A stretch of DNA of 51,835 bases from Prevotella sp. UBA4268 (GTDB lineage Bacteria > Bacteroidota > Bacteroidia > Bacteroidales > Bacteroidaceae): NCBI GenBank assembly GCA_002395135.1, contig DGWC01000072.1:1-51835 (forward strand), in the 5' to 3' direction. Position 1 is the stretch's first letter. Each line of letters begins with the position of its first letter. The notes beneath the pieces were generated by a model that was given only the letters and a program-made list of their open reading frames with translations, had not been told where the DNA came from and ran no database searches. The position numbers and the translations under genes are program-made. This document shows positions 1-8,157 of the stretch, piece by piece.

Positions 1-1048
1 GTACCGTTTTTGACAACTCATAACCTACGACCTTAATCTTCAAATTCATTTTCTGGGCAGTAATATCCGGGAAATTATAGTTATACTTTTCACATAGCTC
101 ATATACACGATTATCGAAAATAGGCACTTCGACCTTTTTTCCTGTTTTCTTCTGGGTCAATGTGATCAGCCCACTTTTATTATAGGTGATGAAGTTCTCT
201 TCGCGTAACTTACAATAGTCACTATAACGCTGGCAACTAAAGTAGCCAAGAAGGAAGATGTCACGTACTATCTCATTCTCGCCAGTTAGTTCCATGTCGT
301 ACATGGCATCAATTTCCTCGTCAGTCAAGTATATCTCTGCTCGCTTGTCTATCTCTTTTATCGTCCTGTCTTTCCAAACTCGTAGGGAAACAGCATTCTT
401 GTTGTACCCTTCCATAGCCGCAAGGTTACAGAGTTTGCGAAAACAGGAAACCTTTTTGTTGATGGTATTCGGCATATAACCTTGTTTCTGAAGATAAAGC
501 GTGAATCTGTCAGCAAAAGGCTTGTCAATATCTTCAAAAGAAATATCTTTTTTACAATACTCCTTTAGGTTCTCACCGAAAGCATTCCACACGACAACAG
601 TACCAGAGGAGTAGTCTGAGTTATCGCCATGACGGATGGAGCCATCAGAAATACCTGCAATGAAATAATCAAAGAAACCCAATACTGTTTCCCTCGATTT
701 GGCGGTACCCACCTTAGCTGTTTGCTGGATCTCCTCTACTGTCCCATTGACAATGGCTGATAAAGTCCGTTCAATGATAGACTTATCTTCCTTTGTATTG
801 ATTTTGTTCTCAGCATAAAGCATGTCAATGGCTTTTGTTACCTTAATCTGCAGATCGTGGACTCTCGCCCCTTCATCTGTATTCTCATAACGTCGCATAG
901 CAGAAAGACTCTTCTGCGACTTATTCCACTCCTGTATATCCACGCGTATGCCCGTACATATATACATCTGCATTCCGTTACGTCTTATCTTGGTGTAAAG
1001 GGGAGATTCCCCCGTCTCTCTTTTTGTTCTTAGAAAAAACTGTGCCAT
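1..1048 (-). CDS. Tyrosine recombinase / phage-type integrase, 3' end outside window
   Basis: Site-specific DNA integrase of a Bacteroidetes mobile element. The open frame runs from ATG at 1048 leftwards off the window, giving about 349 visible codons. The N-terminus MAQFFLRTKRETGESPLYTK and the following arm-binding-like part, a SAM-like core-binding segment (around VVVWNAFGENLKEY), and the start of the catalytic domain with GYFSCQRYSDY, where the Arg is the first catalytic residue, are all visible. The following QKKTGKKVEVPI fits the beta-hairpin with the catalytic Lys. The HxxR box and the Tyr nucleophile must lie beyond position 1, so activity cannot be judged. This start is used because an earlier ATG (1053) is out of frame and a TAnnTTTG element lies just upstream. 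It marks the edge of an integrated element that extends left of the window. Confidence 0.88.
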   Translation of the reverse strand, partial: MAQFFLRTKRETGESPLYTKIRRNGMQMYICTGIRVDIQEWNKSQKSLSAMRRYENTDEGARVHDLQIKVTKAIDMLYAENKINTKEDKSIIERTLSAIVNGTVEEIQQTAKVGTAKSRETVLGFFDYFIAGISDGSIRHGDNSDYSSGTVVVWNAFGENLKEYCKKDISFEDIDKPFADRFTLYLQKQGYMPNTINKKVSCFRKLCNLAAMEGYNKNAVSLRVWKDRTIKEIDKRAEIYLTDEEIDAMYDMELTGENEIVRDIFLLGYFSCQRYSDYCKLREENFITYNKSGLITLTQKKTGKKVEVPIFDNRVYELCEKYNYNFPDITAQKMNLKIKVVGYELSKTV

Positions 1049-1070
1049 ATCATATACGTTTAATTGGGTG

Positions 1071-1078
1071 CAAAGATA
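1071..1078 (-). promoter_or_regulatory. Integrase promoter -7 element
   Basis: Read on the minus strand this is TATCTTTG, matching the Bacteroidetes TAnnTTTG -7 consensus, 23 nt upstream of the integrase ATG. It is embedded between one inverted (1066-1073) and two direct (1096-1103, 1107-1114) copies of TTGCACCC, which could be an operator or integrase arm sites. Confidence 0.6.
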
Positions 1079-1262
1079 CATATTTCTTTTGAAAGTTGCA
1101 CCCATTTTGCACCCATTTTTTGAGATTTGGCGAAATTTTAACTTTCGAAAACTTTTCTCATATCTTTCGTAACTTCCTGTATTATAATTCCTTATAATTT
1201 CCAAAGATTTCTACTGATTTCATCTTCTTGAATCCAAGCCCATCCTGAAGCGCCTTTGAAAG

Positions 1263-1291
1263 AGTCCTGTAAGTCAATGACTTGCAGGACT
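1263..1291. terminator. Inverted repeat with T-run (terminator-like; possible attachment region)
   Basis: Arms 1263-1275 and 1279-1291 pair over 13 bp with a single G-U and a 3-nt loop, followed by a T-rich tract on the plus strand and preceded by A-rich sequence, so it could terminate in both directions. No gene ends next to it on the plus strand. It lies in the 598-bp gap between the integrase and the next gene, where an element junction would be expected. The rest of 1079-1494 shows no gene. Confidence 0.5.
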
Positions 1292-1494
1292 TTTCTTTTT
1301 CTCACATTTAAAGTTGTAGTCAAATTGCATTTGCTTTTGGGCAACCCTCCCAGCCAGCACCCCTAACTTTGCGAATTCCCGCAAAAGATTCTGCAAAAGA
1401 TAATAATTGTAGGGTGTTATCCATTTCTAACGTTGACAGTTGATATCATCTGCCGGTTTTCAACGATCAACAGCGTATGTTTCCGAATAATTGT

Positions 1495-1525
1495 TTTGCA
1501 TTCTGCAAGATTTTCATTACCTTTG
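1495..1525 (+). promoter_or_regulatory. Promoter of the 85-aa gene (TTTG-N19-TACCTTTG)
   Basis: TTTG at 1495-1498 and TACCTTTG at 1518-1525 are separated by exactly 19 nt, a full match to the Bacteroidetes -33/-7 promoter. The -7 box runs into CACCC, as does the integrase -7 box, so both share TTTGCACCC. Transcription would begin near 1531. Confidence 0.72.
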
Positions 1526-1530
1526 CACCC

Positions 1531-1646
1531 GAAGCATCAAGAGCAGTCATCTTCGGATGGACTCGCCAACCGAGTTTTGGAAACCACGGTGGTCAGTACG
1601 ATGCGGAAGTAAACAGAATTATAAACTTCAAAAACATTCCAAAGTT
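1531..1646 (+). promoter_or_regulatory. Structured 5' leader of the 85-aa gene
   Basis: About 115 nt lie between the predicted transcription start and the ATG at 1647. The segment can form several local helices: CCGAAG (1529-1534) with CTTCGG (1552-1557), ACTCG with CGAGT around a 5-nt loop (1561-1575), and GAAGT with ACTTC near 1616-1630. A longer-range GCATC (1534-1538) / GATGC (1610-1614) pairing could close the domain in an alternative fold. This may be a regulatory leader or a small RNA; no known riboswitch class was recognised. Confidence 0.35.
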
Positions 1647-1904
1647 ATGCAACAGCACATTTATTACACGAAGTATGCCCTGCATTTCGCAGACATGCCG
1701 ATTTCCGAGTTAGTAAGCATTTTCAATGCTCAAGTCCATCATCGAGGCTGGTCATCTATGCGAGCCTGTCATGATAAGGCGTTAATGGATGAGTTCAAAC
1801 GGCGAGGTATCGACACCACAGCCATTGAAAACGGTAGAGCCATCTTTTTTACAAATCTTATTAGGTACAATATTGTTGACAACCGACTGATTGCCATCGG
1901 TTGA
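1647..1904 (+). CDS. Small conserved hypothetical protein (85 aa)
   Basis: The frame is open from further upstream, but the ATG at 1647 is preferred: it lies downstream of a perfect promoter (1495-1525), and the protein from here (MQQHIYYTKYALHFADM...) is soluble and coherent while the upstream residues look non-coding. The rest (ELVSIFNAQVHHRGWSS, then ACHDKALMDEFKRRGIDTT) resembles, from memory, small Bacteroidales proteins of unknown function. No motif, signal peptide or membrane segment is visible. It is monocistronic, followed by a terminator at 1921-1967. Its position beside an integrase suggests either mobile-element cargo or the first chromosomal gene after the junction; the sequence does not decide. 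Confidence 0.6.
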   Translation: MQQHIYYTKYALHFADMPISELVSIFNAQVHHRGWSSMRACHDKALMDEFKRRGIDTTAIENGRAIFFTNLIRYNIVDNRLIAIG

Positions 1905-1920
1905 TAATCTCAATGTATAA

Positions 1921-1967
1921 ATACTCCCCTTTGGCGTCTGCTCTTGGCAAGGGGAGAGTATGTTTTT
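1921..1967 (+). terminator. Rho-independent terminator after the 85-aa gene
   Basis: ATACTCCCCTT (1921-1931) pairs with AAGGGGAGAGTAT (1949-1961) with a 2-nt bulge, followed by a run of five T (1963-1967). It starts 16 nt after the TGA of the upstream gene. Confidence 0.65.
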
Positions 1968-2280
1968 CCCATTAATCATCAACTTGAAAGCACCAACATA
2001 GTTGGAGTCTACCAAATGAGTATAAGGCATTTACCAACTGGCAAATACTGAGAGTTACATTTGATTCAAGAATGGTTCGCTGTGCCCAATCTGGCAGACA
2101 TGCGTGAGGTAGAGCGAGTTATGGCCTTGGTAATGCTTTGTGTGAATCATCATGAGAATCTTCATCACCTCGTTGTTCAACAGACGGAAGATTCGGCTGT
2201 TCACGCTCAAACTCAAGGTGAGGGTAGGGTGTGGATTTCGAGCCAGACAATATCCCCAAAAGGGTTTGTCTCTACTATGT
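1968..2280. other. Intergenic, no supported gene
   Basis: About 310 bp between the terminator of the 85-aa gene and the GH97 stop codon. Open frames of 80-140 codons exist on both strands, but none has a promoter, a recognisable family or coding-like composition, and several overlap GH97 or the upstream gene. A decayed gene cannot be excluded; nothing else is seen. Confidence 0.5.
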
Positions 2281-4161
2281 CTATATACCTCGCAGCACCA
2301 GTACGAATCCTCCTCGCGGCTCGCAATGAATGGTGGCGATTTCGTTTGGAAAACCGTCGGCAGCGGTGCGTCGGTGTGTGATGACCCATTTTCCTTCTTT
2401 GTCGGCAAAGAGCAATGCTTCCTGTGCTTTTTCCCTTGTTTCGTAAAGGCGGCTCCAGTCGGGAGCAATGGCCATCTGATTGTCGGTGCCGTTTATGCCT
2501 GCCACATACCATGTGTCGCCCTTACGGCGGGCCACTACTGCATATTGGCCGGGAAAGCCGCCAAGCAGACGGGTGTCATCCCAGGAAGCAGGCAGTGAGG
2601 AGAGGAATTCTCTTACTGCTTCGGGCTGTGCCAGCAGACTCTCGGGACGGTCGGCCAGGTGTTGCAGTCCGCTCTCAAAGAGCACGGTGAGCGCGAGTTC
2701 GTGGGCCAGTGTGGTGATGTGTGGGTGCTGGGAGTCGCTGAAGGCACAGGGAGTATAGTCCATCGGACCTACCACATTGCGGGTGAAGGGCAGGGTGGCA
2801 TTGTGGGCGGCGGCCCGATGGGTGAATGTAGGCACATTGTTGTACCACTCGGCTCCATACACGCCCTCGGTGCTCAGCAGATTAGGCCATGTGCGCTGCC
2901 ATCCCCGTGGAATGGTGGCACCGTGGAAGTTGACCAGCAGATGGTGGCGGGCGGCGCATTCCAATAGGTCGAGGCAATAGTCCATGTTCATCTGCGAGTC
3001 GCCAGAGAAGAAGTCAATCTTCACCCCGGCTACGCCCAGTCGTTCCAACCATGCAAACTCGCGCTCGCGGTCGTCTGGTTTGTTGAGCCGGAATTTGGGT
3101 GTAGGAGCGCCATCAACCCATCCCACCGAAGAGTTGTACCATATCATGGGCTTTACGCCGTGCGCGAGGGCGTAGCCGATGGCTTCTTCAATGGAATGGC
3201 CATCCATCTGGTCCCATTCTGCATCAATCAGCACATAGGGCAGATGCAGCGTTTCTGCCAGGTCAACATATTTCCGAATGATGGCCATGTCATTGGAACC
3301 ATGGTTGTAGGCCCAGTAGATCCACGATACCACACCAGGCTGAATCCAATGGGTATCGGCCACTTGGCTGGGTTCGCTCACATCGGTGACAAGGGTGGAT
3401 TCCACCACCGTGGCCAGCGACCCGACAATCACGATGCGCCAAGGTGTATGCCATTGGTCTGTCAATGCGGCATCGTTTTGGTCGGGAACCACTCGGAACA
3501 ACTCCAGGTTCTCGTCGTTGTAAAGGCAGGATGCACTCTGGCGGCGCTCAATGTTGGCCTCGGTAATCAGGGCGAAGACGTTGCCGTCGGCTGCTGTTTC
3601 TATCAGTGCCGGGTAGCCCCATCGGCAGTTGTAGCCATCGGCAGAGACCGACAACCCGCTATAAGATGGAACCGGCTTTACCTTTGCGGTGCTGTCAAGG
3701 GGGAAGAATCCCTCGTAAGAGTCGGTCCACTGCTGCATCCATCGCCGCGTTCCTTCGGCAATGCGGTAGGTTGTTGGTTCGCGCCAATTGCCGTTGCCTT
3801 CCGCAGCCGCCAGTTGATAGCGAAAAGCCAAACCGTCGTTATAGAGCCTTACCACCAATGTCGCCTGTTTGTTTAACGGTGCCGTGTATTCGTTGGCTTC
3901 GTTGATGCAGTGCCTCCTTTTACCCGACAACATGGTGTAGTCGGCTTTTATGCGTTGCGGTTTTGAGATGTTCAGTTTTTTGGAATTCTCCATTCCCACC
4001 TTGGGTATTTGGAGCACCTGTCGCTGGCGGTAATAGAGCGTCAGTGCTTCGCCTTCTTGACGGAGCGTCAGTTTCCCGTCAGGCGAACTCATTGTCTGTG
4101 CCTTGCATGCAACGGCTGCGGCGAGCATGGCCGCTATCATCATACTTCTAACGATGAACAT
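2281..4161 (-). CDS. GH97 family glycoside hydrolase (predicted retaining alpha-galactosidase type)
   Basis: Secreted or periplasmic exo-glycosidase of 626 aa, the usual GH97 length. The N-terminus is a signal peptide; AVACKAQ could be a poor lipobox or a signal peptidase I site. Residues about 25-250 form the GH97 N-terminal beta-sandwich, then the TIM barrel begins near VSWIYWAYNHG and the C-terminal sandwich follows (GQYAVVARRKGDTWYVAGIN). The barrel carries GVKIDFFSGD with an Asp near residue 383 where retaining GH97 enzymes have their nucleophile; inverting SusB-type alpha-glucosidases have Gly there. So alpha-galactosidase or beta-L-arabinopyranosidase activity is more likely than starch cleavage (inference). 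It lies 60 bp downstream of the tandem GH43 gene on the same strand with no promoter between, so the two are probably co-transcribed. Confidence 0.9.
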   Translation of the reverse strand: MFIVRSMMIAAMLAAAVACKAQTMSSPDGKLTLRQEGEALTLYYRQRQVLQIPKVGMENSKKLNISKPQRIKADYTMLSGKRRHCINEANEYTAPLNKQATLVVRLYNDGLAFRYQLAAAEGNGNWREPTTYRIAEGTRRWMQQWTDSYEGFFPLDSTAKVKPVPSYSGLSVSADGYNCRWGYPALIETAADGNVFALITEANIERRQSASCLYNDENLELFRVVPDQNDAALTDQWHTPWRIVIVGSLATVVESTLVTDVSEPSQVADTHWIQPGVVSWIYWAYNHGSNDMAIIRKYVDLAETLHLPYVLIDAEWDQMDGHSIEEAIGYALAHGVKPMIWYNSSVGWVDGAPTPKFRLNKPDDREREFAWLERLGVAGVKIDFFSGDSQMNMDYCLDLLECAARHHLLVNFHGATIPRGWQRTWPNLLSTEGVYGAEWYNNVPTFTHRAAAHNATLPFTRNVVGPMDYTPCAFSDSQHPHITTLAHELALTVLFESGLQHLADRPESLLAQPEAVREFLSSLPASWDDTRLLGGFPGQYAVVARRKGDTWYVAGINGTDNQMAIAPDWSRLYETREKAQEALLFADKEGKWVITHRRTAADGFPNEIATIHCEPRGGFVLVLRGI

Positions 4162-4221
4162 CCCTTGGATTGATTTATGATTTGCGAATGAGTGATGACT
4201 GGTTTTGATGTTTGTGAATGA

Positions 4222-6999
4222 TCAATGCTCAAACGTCCACCAGTCTAACCGCACGTCGCCGCTGGTCTGGCTGAAGCAGAGATACAAGTCGTGAACACCT
4301 GTTGCCCCCTTCACTTTGGCGGCAAAGCGGCGGTATTTGTCGGCAGAGCCAGTGGGGGTGATGACGAGTGTTGCCACCACGGGGCCGTCCTTACTGTCAA
4401 GTCGCACGGAAATGGTGGCGCTACCAGTGGCTGCTGCCGTCATGAGGAAGCGTCGGGCAGCCTTGCTGCCGAAGTCCACGCCGCGCAGACGGATGTACTC
4501 TCCGTCGTTGAGATCGTAGATGTACATGTTTCTGCGGCCCGTCGACGGCGGCATCTTGCTCACGATACCCGTGTTCTCTATGCCCATCTTGGCCGACTTT
4601 ACGCCATAGCCCCATGCCATGGTCTCTGCCTCAATGCGCTGATAGGGATTCAGCCAGTGCAGTTGCTTCATGGGTGTCTGGTCAGTCCAGTAGGGCACTT
4701 CGTTGATGGTTCCGTCGGCATTGTAACTGATTTCCGTGGCAGAAACCGACCGGCGTTCATGGTGGATATAGGTGTCCAGGTGCATCAGGTCGTAGTTTTG
4801 TCCGAAAACATACGACAGTCCTTTATAGTCGCAGATGCCGGGATGGTTGCCGCGGTCGCGCTCGGTGGGGCGCATGATGTAGCCTTTCGACTGCCACGGT
4901 CCTGTGGGAGAGTCGCTCATGGCATATCCCAGTGCTTCGGGACAGCAGGTGGAGGCATAGGCCAGGTAGTATTTGTTGCCCGCCTGCGCTGTCTTTCTCT
5001 TATACAGCCACGGCCCTTCCTGATAATGCTCGATGTGATAGTCCAGTTTGTGTATTTCGCTCTTCAATGAAATCATGTCGTCGTTGAGCAGGGCGTAATA
5101 GGTATTGGGGTTTCCCCAGTACATATAGGCCTGTCCGTCTTGGTCGATATACACGGTAGGGTCGATGTCGTCCCAGTGCTCTTGCTGCCACACAAGGGGT
5201 TGGCCCAGCGGATCGCGGAAGGGACCGTAGGGCGAATCGGCCACCAGCACGCCGATGCCATGGCCGTGGAGCGGTGCATAGAGATAGTATTTGCCGTTGC
5301 GCTCAACGGTTTGGATGGCCCAGGCTCCGTTATCTCGCGAGCGCCAGGCGAAATCCTTGAGCGATGCCACTGCTCCGTGCTCTGTCCAGTTCACCATGTC
5401 GGTGGTGCTCCACAACAGCCAGTCGTACATAAAGAAGCCTGCCGAGTTCTTTTCCTTCTCGTCGGCAATGTCTTCGGGCGATGCATCGTGCGAGGTATAG
5501 AGGAACAGCGTGTCGCCCACCACCATCGGTGACGGGTCGGCGGTGAATTTTGTCTGGAAGAGCGGCATGTTCACTTGTTCCAGTCCGCGCAGTTCCCACC
5601 AGTCGAAGTTGAAGAGTTTGGGTCCCTTGCGTCCCGTGAACACCAAGAATACATCGCGCTGGCCCAGTGTGCCGCATGGCGATAGGGGCTCCAGGTCGGC
5701 GGTCAGCGTCTGCCACTGCTCCCATCCGCCCGTGCCGGGCACCTCAAGTCTGCCCAGCAACTGACCTTTCAGACTGTCGAGGCGCACTTCTATCTGGCCG
5801 CCGCGCAAGCCGCTGGCCACACGGGCAGTAAACGTGCGGGGTGTCTTGTTGCCCAGTGCCACGTTCTGCAATTTGATATAGTCGCCGTTGTGAATGTCTG
5901 TCACGTAGACGCCCACCTCGTTGTTCTGCTCGGTTTTCACACCCTGCGAAAAAGCCATGGTCTCCGCTTCCACGCGGCGATAGGGATTGAACGCTTCCAC
6001 GGGCTTTACGCCGGCATCCGTGGGCAGGATGGTGGGAAACGAGCCGTCCTGGTTATAGGTGAACTCCTCAACGGCCACGCTGCGCCCGAATCCGCCCCCC
6101 TTGGGCAACTTGCCCGTGTGATAGAAGAAATAAGAATGTCCCTTGTAGTCGGCCACGCCGCAGTGGTTGGTAAACGAATTGGTGTCGCTCAGGGGCATCA
6201 CCACGCCCGCATACGTCCACGGACCTTCGGGCGACGGGGCCGTGCTGTAACTGATGTGTTCCGGCACACCGCCCGCTGCATACAGCAACTGGTATTGCTT
6301 TGCCACCGGAACCTTAAACTTTGCGCCGTCAACTTTCCGCAGCCACGGTCCCTCTACATACGAGTCTTTATACTGAACTCCCTTCTTGCGCTCGCTCATC
6401 ATGGGGCCTCCGAAGGCCTCCTCGGTAATGGGCAGCCGTCCCACTTGGCCCTCATAACTGATCATGTCGCGATTTAACTTCAGGTAATAGCACTGCGGAT
6501 TGCCCCACATGAGCCATGCCTGTCCGTCGTCGTCAATCATCACCGTGGGATCAATGTGGTCCCACGAGCCGTTTTCAAAGAGCGGTTTGCCCAGCGCATC
6601 GCGGAACGGACCCGTGGGCGAGTCGCTTACGGCCACGCCGATGGCCATTCCATTCGACAACTTGGAATGGGCACACACATACCAGAAGAACTTGCCGTCG
6701 CGCTCAATACACTGCGATGCCCAGGCGCGGTCGTCGGCCCATGAGAAACTCTCCAGCGCCAGCGGCGAGCCGTGGTCGGTCCAGTTGACCATGTCCTGCG
6801 TGGAATAGACGCGCCACTCCTGCATCCAGAAGAAGTCGGCACCGTCTTCGTCGTGTCCGGTATAAACATACATGGTTCCGTTGTGCACCATCGGTGCGGG
6901 GTCGCTTGTGCACCATGTCTGCACAAACGGGTTCTGGCTCATGCCTACCAGCGTCTGCATTGCCAGCAGCAGGCCCATTGCGGTTTTCTTGTATTCCAT
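4222..6999 (-). CDS. Tandem GH43-CBM6-GH43-CBM6 secreted glycosidase
   Basis: A 925-aa enzyme with two complete GH43 five-bladed propellers, each followed by a CBM6-like sandwich (RVEAETMAFSQGVK and RIEAETMAWGYGVK mark the CBM starts). GH43 enzymes remove arabinofuranosyl, xylosyl or galactosyl units by inversion. Both modules keep the triad: base Asp in TSDPAPMV and TADPSPMV, pKa-modulating Asp in HIDPTVMID and DIDPTVYID, acid Glu in YVEGPWL and YQEGPWLY. The frame opens at 7113, but ATG 6999 is chosen because it starts a normal signal peptide (MEYKKTAMGLLLAMQTLVGM) and lies downstream of the promoter at 7046-7053; the longer start would be upstream of that promoter. The modules differ clearly, so they may have different specificities. 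It leads a two-gene unit with GH97, fitting side-chain removal from arabinan, arabinogalactan or arabinoxylan. Confidence 0.9.
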   Translation of the reverse strand: MEYKKTAMGLLLAMQTLVGMSQNPFVQTWCTSDPAPMVHNGTMYVYTGHDEDGADFFWMQEWRVYSTQDMVNWTDHGSPLALESFSWADDRAWASQCIERDGKFFWYVCAHSKLSNGMAIGVAVSDSPTGPFRDALGKPLFENGSWDHIDPTVMIDDDGQAWLMWGNPQCYYLKLNRDMISYEGQVGRLPITEEAFGGPMMSERKKGVQYKDSYVEGPWLRKVDGAKFKVPVAKQYQLLYAAGGVPEHISYSTAPSPEGPWTYAGVVMPLSDTNSFTNHCGVADYKGHSYFFYHTGKLPKGGGFGRSVAVEEFTYNQDGSFPTILPTDAGVKPVEAFNPYRRVEAETMAFSQGVKTEQNNEVGVYVTDIHNGDYIKLQNVALGNKTPRTFTARVASGLRGGQIEVRLDSLKGQLLGRLEVPGTGGWEQWQTLTADLEPLSPCGTLGQRDVFLVFTGRKGPKLFNFDWWELRGLEQVNMPLFQTKFTADPSPMVVGDTLFLYTSHDASPEDIADEKEKNSAGFFMYDWLLWSTTDMVNWTEHGAVASLKDFAWRSRDNGAWAIQTVERNGKYYLYAPLHGHGIGVLVADSPYGPFRDPLGQPLVWQQEHWDDIDPTVYIDQDGQAYMYWGNPNTYYALLNDDMISLKSEIHKLDYHIEHYQEGPWLYKRKTAQAGNKYYLAYASTCCPEALGYAMSDSPTGPWQSKGYIMRPTERDRGNHPGICDYKGLSYVFGQNYDLMHLDTYIHHERRSVSATEISYNADGTINEVPYWTDQTPMKQLHWLNPYQRIEAETMAWGYGVKSAKMGIENTGIVSKMPPSTGRRNMYIYDLNDGEYIRLRGVDFGSKAARRFLMTAAATGSATISVRLDSKDGPVVATLVITPTGSADKYRRFAAKVKGATGVHDLYLCFSQTSGDVRLDWWTFEH

Positions 7000-7045
7000 T
7001 TCGGGGTTTTGTGTAAATGTAGAATCAGTTGTTGCATTCTCTCTG

Positions 7046-7053
7046 CAAAAATA
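7046..7053 (-). promoter_or_regulatory. Promoter -7 element for the GH43-GH97 unit
   Basis: Minus strand TATTTTTG, a TAnnTTTG match 46 nt upstream of the GH43 start. No good -33 TTTG at 19-20 nt is seen, which would fit an activator-dependent promoter. Confidence 0.5.
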
Positions 7054-7131
7054 CAACTTCTGCTCCACATTCCCGGTCACTTCATGTAACAAACACTTTG
7101 TGTGCAGTAACATGCCGCGGCAATGACCTGA

Positions 7132-7704
7132 TTACTCGAGTGTACGGACCACCCGGCAAGGGTTGCCCACGGCAATGGAGTTCGACGGAATGCTGTGAAC
7201 CACCACAGAACCGGCACCGATGGTGACATTGTCGCCGATGGTTATTCCCGGCAGGATGGTGACGCTGCCGCCTATCCACACGTTGTTGCCAATCGTTACG
7301 GGTTCTGCCCATTCCTGTCTTGAATTCCTCTCCACGGGGTCGGTGCTGTGGCAGGCTGTGTAAATGCTCACGTTGGGGCCGATGAAGCAGTCGTCGCCGA
7401 TACTGACGCGGGCCTCGTCGAGCACGGTGAAGTTGAAATTGGCCATGAAGCGCTTGCCCACGCTGATTTGCTGCCCATAGTCGCAGCGGAAAGGCTGGTT
7501 GATGATGATGTTGTCGTCGCCGATATGTCCAAGCAGACCAGTCAGAATCTCCCTCATCTTCTGCTTCTCCGAGGGGTGGAGTGAGTTGAACTCATGAATT
7601 TTCGCTCTCGTTTCGCCGAGTTCGCCAATCAGTTGCTCGTCGGTGGCTGAATAGATTTCGCCAGCCAGCATTTTCTCCTTTTCGCTTCTCTTTTCCTCTT
7701 TCAT
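7132..7704 (-). CDS. Sugar O-acetyltransferase (maltose acetyltransferase family, left-handed beta-helix)
   Basis: Cytoplasmic acetyl-CoA-dependent O-acetyltransferase of about 190 aa. It has the N-terminal maltose-transacetylase segment (KEKMLAGEIYSATDEQL), then hexapeptide repeats forming the left-handed beta-helix (VSIGDDCFIGPNVSIY, ITIGDNVTIGAGSVVV), the conserved catalytic His in TACHSTDP, and the family ending IAVGNPCRVVR. The reading frame extends to 7749, but that start lies upstream of the -7 element (7727-7734), so ATG 7704 (or 7710) is used. It is divergent from the zinc-ribbon gene. The natural acceptor sugar cannot be told from sequence. Confidence 0.9.
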   Translation of the reverse strand: MKEEKRSEKEKMLAGEIYSATDEQLIGELGETRAKIHEFNSLHPSEKQKMREILTGLLGHIGDDNIIINQPFRCDYGQQISVGKRFMANFNFTVLDEARVSIGDDCFIGPNVSIYTACHSTDPVERNSRQEWAEPVTIGNNVWIGGSVTILPGITIGDNVTIGAGSVVVHSIPSNSIAVGNPCRVVRTLE

Positions 7705-7726
7705 AAACATTCTTAAATATTTGTCG

Positions 7727-7734
7727 CAAATATA
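7727..7734 (-). promoter_or_regulatory. Promoter -7 element for the O-acetyltransferase
   Basis: Minus strand TATATTTG, exact TAnnTTTG, 23 nt upstream of ATG 7704. This implies a short leader and sets the start codon choice. Confidence 0.6.
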
Positions 7735-7755
7735 AGTAAAAATAGTCAATTTGCG

Positions 7756-7763
7756 TAATTTTG
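7756..7763 (+). promoter_or_regulatory. Promoter -7 element for the zinc-ribbon gene
   Basis: TAATTTTG, exact TAnnTTTG, 35 nt upstream of ATG 7799. It is divergent from, and only 21 bp away from, the acetyltransferase -7 element, so the two promoters share one short control region. Confidence 0.6.
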
Positions 7764-7798
7764 TCTACATATTACAACATTGTTTAAGAAAACGGTTT

Positions 7799-8092
7799 AT
7801 GGCTTGGAAAAAGAAGTACCGGTGCCGGGAGTGCGGCTATGAGGCCGACGTGTATGAGGGCCGCGGCCTGTTCCGCCAGCAGATTACGGCCGTTTCGTGT
7901 CCCGACTGCAAGAGCATTCAGAACATTGTGGTGGGCGGCATCATTGCTGATGTGGCACCGTCTTACCGCAGCGAGGTGGGGCGCCTGTGCCTGCACTGCG
8001 GCAGCGACAATATCCGGATTTGGGACAAGAAGACCTGTCCCAAGTGTCAGGGGCTGATGGAGGAAACGGGCGAGAAGGAGTTTTGGACATAG
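7799..8092 (+). CDS. Small double zinc-ribbon protein
   Basis: A 97-aa cytoplasmic protein with four CxxC knuckles in order: CREC, CPDC, CLHC, CPKC, enough for two zinc ribbons. The start at 7799 (MAWKKKYRCRECGYEAD) is chosen over 7751 because the earlier codon lies inside the promoter. The knuckle pattern and the ending resemble small Bacteroidetes zinc-ribbon proteins of unknown role; nucleic-acid or protein binding is the usual guess. It is a single gene; downstream lies the 22-bp repeat array and then the convergent flippase gene. Confidence 0.75.
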   Translation: MAWKKKYRCRECGYEADVYEGRGLFRQQITAVSCPDCKSIQNIVVGGIIADVAPSYRSEVGRLCLHCGSDNIRIWDKKTCPKCQGLMEETGEKEFWT

Positions 8093-8157
8093 CCGAAGGT
8101 TCGTTCTGCTGGCAGCGATGGCTAAACGGCTCTTCCATACTGCCGCTTTACCGCATC

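Noticed and set aside
1782..2030. 82-codon minus-strand frame overlapping the 85-aa gene and its terminator
   Set aside because: No promoter or family; it is antisense to a better-supported gene.
2055..2598. Overlapping frames of 99-148 codons on both strands at the end of GH97
   Set aside because: They run into the GH97 coding region on either strand and show no recognisable domain.
7132..7749. Longer start of the O-acetyltransferase at 7749
   Set aside because: It lies upstream of the -7 promoter element and adds residues not expected for the family.
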